From Mallotus nudiflorus (lineage: Eukaryota > Streptophyta > Magnoliopsida > Malpighiales > Euphorbiaceae), in NCBI GenBank assembly GCA_947683625.1, contig CANTUR010000156.1, positions 1,302,001 through 1,366,000 of the forward strand: a stretch of DNA of 64,000 bases, given 5' to 3'. Shown here piece by piece: positions 58,701 through 64,000 of the stretch. Each line of letters begins with the position of its first letter. The stretch's first letter is position 1. Made by a program: the position numbers and the translations under genes. Under the pieces are notes generated by a model, which did no database searches, was not told the origin of the DNA, and saw nothing but the letters and a program-made list of their open reading frames with translations.

Positions 58701-59905
58701 GACAACTGCTCCACTGACGTATCCCTAACCAATGCCAAAAACCCCTGACAACCTTTCCTCAACAACTTCCTAGCAGAAATAGCAGAAATAAAATTCTGAG
58801 GTGCTGAACTCCTATCACCCACAAACTTAAATTCTACTTCACCAGGAATTCTGAAAATCACCTCCTTATTCCTGCAATCTACCACAGCGAAGTGCTGAGA
58901 TAACCAATCCATTCCCAAAATAACATCAAACTCCATCACATCCAACAAAATCAAATCAGCGGGTAATTCTCTATCTCCCACAAGAACTGGACAACCAGAA
59001 AGAACAATATCGGCGTCCAAAGAATCGCTCAGAGGAGTGGCAACAGACAAAGGAAAAGCCATCCTCGAAGCTTGCCAACAAGATTTAGAAGCAAAAATAG
59101 GAGAAACAAACGAATGCGTGGCACCCGGATCAAACAAAACCAAAGCATCCAGGTAATAAACAGAAAGAATACCTGCCACGACTGCATTAGATGCCTGAGC
59201 ATCCTGCTGAGTCAGATGGAAGACTCTGGCCTGACCTCGACCTCCCTGCTGACTGGTAGAAGCCTGGCCAACACCTCTAGCACCTCCTCTAGTACCTCTA
59301 CCACGACTCTGCTGTGGAACAAACTGAGTAGAACTCTGATGCTGGGCTGGTGGTAACTGAAATGGCACGGGTGCTGCACTAGCAATCGACTGCTGTGGGA
59401 ATCGCAGAATCTGCTGCTGCTGATACCCGGAATAAGGACACGATCTGGCAAAATGTCCTGTCTGTCCGCATCTGAAACATGTCAGTGGTGTCAGATAACA
59501 CGGTCCCTGATGGACTCTACCACAAGTCTGACAAACACTGGCCGTTGATCCAGAACTACGACCACTGCTGCTGCTCGAAGCACCTGACCCAAATCTAAAC
59601 GATCTACGCTGACCTCCACGGCCATGTCTACTGCTCCGATGCACTCGCTGCTGCTGTCTCTGACTCTGCTGAGTCGAACCTCGCTGTTGACTACTCGAAC
59701 CAACATGAAAACTCGAAAACGGAGTAGCCTGCAATCCACTCGACTGAACTCCTAGCTGGTAATAATCAGGCATCGCTCCCTGCCTAACTAACCTCAGCTC
59801 AATCTCCTTAGCTAACTCAATCACGGACTCCAGAGTAAGACCTGCTGTAGGCATACCAGCAAAAGCTGAACCCAAACCAGTAACATAGGTAGTAACAGCA
59901 AAATA
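55781..59905 (-). CDS. pol: Chromovirus gag C-terminus and Pol polyprotein
   Basis: Open for 1375 codons after a TAG; first Met at 59875, numbering from there. Zinc knuckle CFRCGQTGHFARSC (C133, C136, H141, C146). Protease at D249 with DPG instead of the usual D-S/T-G. RT about 435-625 with D521 and FIDDILVYS (D585, D586). RNase H with D732, E769, D794, D837. Integrase zinc residues H949, H956, C986, C989; catalytic D1019, D1080, E1116 (D,D-35-E); GPF 1254-1256; chromodomain-like end 1311-1364. All catalytic residues of RT, RNase H and integrase are present. The frame is the same as the gag segment upstream, so one polyprotein was originally made; the Met at 59875 is simply the first after the stop. 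GC is higher than in the surrounding DNA. Confidence 0.93.
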   Translation of the reverse strand, partial: YFAVTTYVTGLGSAFAGMPTAGLTLESVIELAKEIELRLVRQGAMPDYYQLGVQSSGLQATPFSSFHVGSSSQQRGSTQQSQRQQQRVHRSSRHGRGGQRRSFRFGSGASSSSSGRSSGSTASVCQTCGRVHQGPCYLTPLTCFRCGQTGHFARSCPYSGYQQQQILRFPQQSIASAAPVPFQLPPAQHQSSTQFVPQQSRGRGTRGGARGVGQASTSQQGGRGQARVFHLTQQDAQASNAVVAGILSVYYLDALVLFDPGATHSFVSPIFASKSCWQASRMAFPLSVATPLSDSLDADIVLSGCPVLVGDRELPADLILLDVMEFDVILGMDWLSQHFAVVDCRNKEVIFRIPGEVEFKFVGDRSSAPQNFISAISARKLLRKGCQGFLALVRDTSVEQLSLTDVPVACEFPDVFPEELPGLPPHREIEFCIDVVQGTTPISMPPYRMAPAELRELKEQLQELLDKGFIRPSVSSWGAPVLFVKKKDGTLRLCIDYRELNKVTVKNKYPLPRIDDLFDQLQGAQFFSKVDLRSGYHQLRISESDIPKTAFRTRYGHYEFLVMSFGLTNAPAAFMDLMNRVFRPYVDQFVVVFIDDILVYSRSMEEHVYHLRIVLQTLRDHQLYAKFSKCDFWMESVSFLGHVVSKEGIQVDPQKVEAVSEWPRPTSVTEIRSFLGLAGYYRRFVQDFSRIAAPMTRLTQKNVRFEWLEACENSFQLLKEKLTTMPVLALPNSVDKFTVYCDASRIGLGCVLMQNGRVIAYASRQLKKHEQNYPTHDLEMAAVIFALKIWRHYLYGVTCEIFTDHKSLKYIFQQRDLNLRQRRWLELLKDYDCEILYHPGKANVVADALSRKSSGSLAHIGVERRPLIQELHLMVDQGLMMKISRSGGLLAQFKVRSVLRDRIKAAQSRDPILEELVENVRAGKFTDFTLDDDGVLWISGRLCVPDVDDLREEILEEAHSTAYSVHPGVTKMYHSIRDLYWWDGLRKDVADYVAKCLTCQQVKAEHHKPSGKLQPLPIPEWKWERIAMDFVVGLPRSKDGYDSIWVIVDRLTKSAHFLPVKATYSVARLAKLYVKHIVCLHGVPVSIVSDRGSVFTSHFWQKLQEAMGTRLDFSTAFHPQTDGQSERTIQTLEDMLRMCVLDLGGSWDDHLSLVEFAYNNSYHSSIGMAPYEALYGRKCRSPLSWDEIGERALTGPEMVQDAAEKVTVIKRRLETAVSRQKSYADPRRRDVEFQVGDYVFLKVSPMKGVMRFGRKGKLAPRYIGPFEILERVGTVAYRLDLPPSMSQVHPVFHISMLRKYISDPSHVLQPDSVEVSEDLTFVEEPVAIVDFQVRQLRSKQIPMVKVLWRSDRVEEHTWETEAEMRASYPYLFPS

Positions 59906-60532
59906 CTAATCTCGTATCAGATCCTCAGCATATCTACCCAGACGAAGAAACTCTCGGGTATACTCCTCTACAGATCGATCTCCACGAGAAATACTAGTCA
60001 AACGAAGACGATAACTCAAACGAAGAGGCTTTGGACAAAATCTTCTCATGAATCGCTCTCGAAACTGAGCCCATGTCATCGTCATCATAAAGGGCTGGAT
60101 CATCTGAATGAACCAATCTAGAGCTAGTCCCTCAACAGACAACTCGACAATCATGATCCGTTGGTACTCGGTATGAGCAGTCCGAGTCCTAGTCTCAATC
60201 GCATGCAGAAAATCTAAAGGATCAGAAGTACCATCAAATGCAATCCTGCCAACTCTGGCATAGAACAAAGCTGCCTCAGGGTCAGACATACCCTGCTGAT
60301 AGGCAGGCTGAACAGGCTGAACAACTGGAGGAACAGGAACATCAAACTCAGGCTCAACAGGCTCCTCGTCCTGTAACTCTCTCTGCCTACGGCGACCTGC
60401 CGCTCCTCGAGGTCTACCTCTGCCACGACCTCTACGTCTAACTGGCTGCTCAGGAGGTAAAACCTCATCCTGAAAAGACTCATCATCCTCGGCCTCAACG
60501 ACCGGTGGAGCGACACGCGCTCGCCTCCTCAT
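59906..60532 (-). CDS. gag: Chromovirus gag N-terminal part, ended by in-frame TAG
   Basis: 208 codons from ATG 60532 (MRRRARVAPP) to a TAG at 59906-59908. An acidic region and the basic stretch RRRGRGRGRPRG are followed by the retrotransposon-gag fold (LFYARVGRIAFDGTSDPLDF, then LSYRLRLTSISRGDRSVEEY). The ATG is supported by MRRV at the same place in the family-1 element. Gag should continue into the zinc knuckle, which lies past the stop, so the ended protein would lack the RNA-binding knuckle. The frame and the family-1 homologue both continue straight through this point. A recent C-to-T change is likely, though readthrough cannot be excluded. Confidence 0.9.
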   Translation of the reverse strand: MRRRARVAPPVVEAEDDESFQDEVLPPEQPVRRRGRGRGRPRGAAGRRRQRELQDEEPVEPEFDVPVPPVVQPVQPAYQQGMSDPEAALFYARVGRIAFDGTSDPLDFLHAIETRTRTAHTEYQRIMIVELSVEGLALDWFIQMIQPFMMTMTWAQFRERFMRRFCPKPLRLSYRLRLTSISRGDRSVEEYTREFLRLGRYAEDLIRD

Positions 60533-60695
60533 TCTGAAAAGACAAACGGAAAGATTCAGACAAAACAGACAATGGAGGAATAACGCTGAAAACTATAGCA
60601 AGGAATACTCATCAAGACATACTCGAACCTAATACACTGCAGTAGTCCAACAGAAAACACAACTTTAAAACTAGGGCCACAACTCACATAACTAA
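60533..60695 (-). other. Leader between PBS repeats and gag start
   Basis: About 160 bp, no feature beyond A/T-rich leader sequence. A 71-codon frame at 60556-60771 has no recognisable motif and runs into the LTR. Confidence 0.5.
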
Positions 60696-60745
60696 GCCCT
60701 GACACAGAACTCCACTCTGATACGAACTTCGCTCTGATACCAACT
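60696..60745 (-). repeat. Threefold PBS-like tandem repeat
   Basis: On minus: AGTTGGTATCAGAGCG, AGTTCGTATCAGAGTGG and AGTTCTGTGTCAGGGC follow one another with a 16-17 bp period. The first is the primer-binding site; the other two are diverged copies. The family-1 element has only one. Confidence 0.75.
60731..60742 (-). other. Primer-binding site, initiator tRNA-Met type
   Basis: Minus strand TGGTATCAGAGC, four bases from the 5' LTR end at 60747. Confidence 0.93.
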
Positions 60746-60746
60746 T

Positions 60747-63700
60747 TGTCACGACCCAAAACAGGGGCCATGACCGGCGCTAGGGAACGGGAATTCTTTC
60801 GAATCCGGAACCCGTAGCAAGCCTAAAAATAAAATAAAGCATGCCATAATAACAATAAAAATATAATATGCAGCGGAAATAAAAATCATAATATCATTTT
60901 TCCATATCAACTGGATTTAAACTAAATCTCATCTCATCACATAGATGTATATAATCTTTAAATACAAATCCAGTTTCAACATAATACATCTCTTTAAAAT
61001 AAAGTACATGAAATCCAATACTTTAATTTACAACTACTGCAGTGTCTAGATAAAATAAATAAGACTCAAGTAGACAATTTACATAAAGAAGCCGGGGCGG
61101 AAGAAATCCGGCGTATCGACCTGCTACTGAGGTCTGAGGAAGTTGACTCTCCTGAAAAATAGTCAACGGAGGGGAGTCAGACCTCACTGAGTGAATTACT
61201 ATAATATATATACATACACACTAAGTGATAATGCATACAATCAACAGTATATATAATATGTATATATACAGGCAATTACACACAGATGCAATAAAATCAT
61301 TTTTTATATATATATATTGAAAATCATAGTTTATGAAGGATCACATAGAACCCTAGAATATCGCAACCTCAGAATAATAGTGTTAAACAACACTCAAGCC
61401 ACACAGGCTCACTTAATCCAAAATATATCCACTTAATCCATTTGGACAGTAGACTGGCCCCGAGACACTAAGTCAACCGAGCTCCAGCAGTCTAACTGCC
61501 AGTGTGATTGGCCCCGAGACACTTGGTCAACCGAGCTCCAGCAATCACACCCAAACCACATCTCACATATCGATAATCATAATCAAATCAATATCCACAA
61601 ATAAGTTAGTAATATAGCCTAAATACTATAGGCGTACCGGTACGTACTCGGTCCTAGTGCTGCCCACTAGGTAGCACGTTCTATTGATATCCTTCATTAA
61701 TAATATAAATCATTCATTCACAATAAATGATGCATGAATGTAAATGAAACAACAATATAAACCATATATATACCGAAAATATACCAAACATAAACCAGGT
61801 ATATTTTGAGTATATATATGTCAAATAAATCCAATCAAATCATGAATTAAACTAAAAATATATTTAAAAACATTTTAAATATATTTTATTAACAAAACAT
61901 GTATATAATTTATTATATACCAAAAATATACTTGAATATAAATCACATTATTTATGCATATTCAGTTAAAATAAAACATGCATTTTCTAAATCATGCATC
62001 CTAAACATATATATATAATATAGTAACTCACCTAATGCGCTCCACGAGACAGGTCCGACGGGCCTGGTCCACTAGCCCTCGGTCTCGGCGTAACTAAACA
62101 AGAAATAAATAATCGACATCAGAATAAACCCTAACAGAAATCCTAGAATTCAATCTAGAGTATTAAACATAGAATCGAAAATTAGGGTTCGACTGGATAT
62201 CACGTTTTACGAGAATTCTACCGAAAATCCGGCAGAACCTCCCCTGTAAAACGGACATCTCTCTACTCAAAAGAGTAGAGCCGACCCTGCAAAGAAACAC
62301 ACTTCGAAAAACGAGCTCAACACAATCAAAATCCCACGGTCGGACTCCAAACTACAGTCCACCGACCGGGGTCCACAAACACAGAATAATATTCCAGATA
62401 TACCGAAAATATCCTTAAATCACAGAAATACATTTTATAGGTAAAAATTACATAATTAACCTTGAAACACTGTAAAAACCGATAAAACTCATTTTATTAG
62501 AAAAATCGTATATATTATATATATAATTGAAAATAATTCCCGAAAAATAGTTTTAATTAGTTAAAAAAAATACCAAATATTTTGTAGAAATCATTTTTAT
62601 ACCTTAAATAAATATTAAAACCAATTAAATTACATTTTTAGACAATTTAGGGTAAAATTACCAAAATACCCCTATATATATAAATATACTTAAATTACTT
62701 CAAAAATTCACTAAAAATCATACAATTATCCAAAATTAATTTTCTCAACATATTTATCAATAATATAAACATTTAAACTCAATTAACCAATTAAATTCAA
62801 TTTAAAACACAATTAACCTAATTTTTCCAAAATTCCATATACTTCAATAATTCAAAATAAATACTTAGAAATTCATAAAAATTCCAAATAAATTCGTATA
62901 ATTCATTTCATCACCTAATTCAACCATAAACTCCAATTTCATAATTTAAATAATTAATTTCCGAAAATTAGAAAATAATATTAAAATATTCAAAAATACC
63001 CAAAAATCCAAACAATCTCCAAAAATTCTACAAAAATTCATACATGAATATTAAGCTACTAGGAACAACATTTGTGAAGGAAGTTTCCATGAATCATCCA
63101 ATTCGAAGCTCAAAAAAATCGAAACCCTAATAGGCCGAAATTTACAAATCGAAAACTAAGCAATTCTAGACCATTTTAGCTCAAACCAAAGCTAGAATCA
63201 CACTCACCGGAGCTCAAGGAGAAGAAAGAGACCGGCGGTGTCGAAAACGGTGGCCGGAATCGGCGTGATCGACGGTGGGTTGATTTTCGGCTTCTCCGGC
63301 CAAAATCGTTCTCCCGACGCCGGAAACGGCCTCCTCAGGCGGCGAAACTGGTCGGGGAAGATGGTGGCACACCGGACGGCACACCCACGGTGAAGGAACG
63401 GCGTGACAGGCGGCGGAACGGCGATGGGGAATCGGTCGGAGAAGAAGAAGAAGTCGGGGGCCAAAATGTAATTTTGCAAACTTTTGTAATTTTTAACAAA
63501 TATATGTATATATATATACTTTATACTATATATTAAAATAATATTAAATTACACACATCAAATATACACCACACACATAAAAATATTAATATTTTAATAA
63601 TTTATACTAAATAAAATTAATTAAATAACAATAAAACAATTAAATACTTAATAAAATATTAGGGTAATAATAAACCCTAATTAAATACATATACACACAC

Positions 63701-63975
63701 AGGCTTTATTTAATAATTTAAAAATATGTATGAGTTCATGCAAGTCCGTAAATACATCTAAAATAATTAATAATAAATTGTTTACGTGAAAATTTCCCCG
63801 AAAATGCAAGTCCCGGGAAAATTTTACGTAAAACACTGTAAATAATATACCGTAATTAAAATAGGTTTTAAATACATATTAACTCGTAAAAATATCATAT
63901 AATGTACAGAAATTATTAAGACTGCATATCCCGGTACAGTGTGAAAATATTTTAAAAAAAACACGGGATATTACA
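60747..63975 (-). repeat. 5' LTR of young family-2 chromovirus
   Basis: 3229 bp. Predicted introns on minus are 62287-63207 and 61152-62031, with exon 2 between them at 62032-62286. All four splice sites fit the plant consensus. The intact hairpins are at 62261-62280 (CTCTACTC/GAGTAGAG) and 61653-61671 (CCTAGTG/CACTAGG). Confidence 0.95.
62261..62280 (-). other. Conserved hairpin at start of LTR exon 2
   Basis: CTCTACTC-TTTT-GAGTAGAG on the element strand, an 8-bp perfect stem 6 nt after the predicted acceptor. Family 1 has the 7-bp stem CTCTACC-TTT-GGTAGAG (33045-33061); the seventh pair is T-A here and C-G there. Confidence 0.6.
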
Positions 63976-64000
63976 AAAACATTTATGTATAAATATTCAT

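Larger units (their letters stand above)
52495..63975 (-). mobile_element. Family-2 Tekay/Del-like chromovirus, young and full length
   Basis: LTRs at 52495-55725 and 60747-63975, flanked by a perfect 5-bp duplication AAAAC (52490-52494 and 63976-63980). PBS, gag-pol and polypurine tract are in the expected order on minus. By eye the LTRs differ at about twenty bases plus two single-base indels in 3.23 kb, mostly C/T or G/A. The gag-pol frame is continuous from 60532 to 55781 except for one TAG. This is the only element in the window that might recently have been mobile. It inserted into an older LTR of its own family. Confidence 0.96.

Overview
The window is plant nuclear DNA, most likely a eudicot, and consists almost entirely of LTR retrotransposons nested in one another. 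The evidence is plant-type Ty3/gypsy lineages (Tekay/Del-like chromovirus, Athila, Tat/Ogre), plant-type primer-binding sites, plant mobile domain (PMD) gene remnants, AT-rich intron-like sequence and many (TA)n, (TG)n and (TTC)n microsatellites. I found no intact host gene, rRNA, tRNA or CRISPR array. The species cannot be named from this window.

Layout. 1-622: end of an unidentified LTR (minus). 663-3468: truncated LTR of chromovirus family 1 (plus). 4491-10290 and 13261-31299: two decayed Tat-type copies (A and B) with pol on the minus strand and, at the far end, a plus-strand PMD/DUF7745-like gene with its own TATA box and an upstream array of short palindromes. 10984-12660: a second, MAIN-like PMD pseudogene between them. 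15261-22849: an Athila element (minus) inside Tat copy B, with TSD remnants and most of its integrase deleted. 31300-45709: a complete but dead family-1 chromovirus (plus, TSD AGGAC). Its integrase is split by a family-2 solo LTR at 38891-42080 (TSD ATTGA). 46041-46216: a SINE-like insertion. 47596-50865: a family-1 solo LTR (minus, TSD TATTT). 51298-52494, resuming at 63976: an older family-2 LTR. This is interrupted by a young full-length family-2 chromovirus at 52495-63975 (minus, TSD AAAAC). Its LTRs differ at only about twenty sites by eye, and its gag-pol frame is open except for one TAG.

Order of events. The Tat copies are oldest. Athila and the family-1 chromovirus inserted later, the family-2 solo LTR went into the family-1 integrase after that, and the 52495-63975 element is the most recent dated insertion.

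Two patterns are not explained by ordinary annotation. First, both chromovirus LTR families share the same internal plan: pyrimidine-rich exon, AT-rich intron, a 254-308 nt exon starting with a hairpin, a second AT-rich intron with a conserved CTGAY block before its acceptor, then a third exon. This suggests a spliced leader inside the LTR, and some hairpin pairs covary between families. Second, clusters of an 11-bp palindrome (ancestrally AGGCGTCGCCT, now mostly decayed at its two CpGs) sit just upstream of the PMD genes in or next to the Tat copies.
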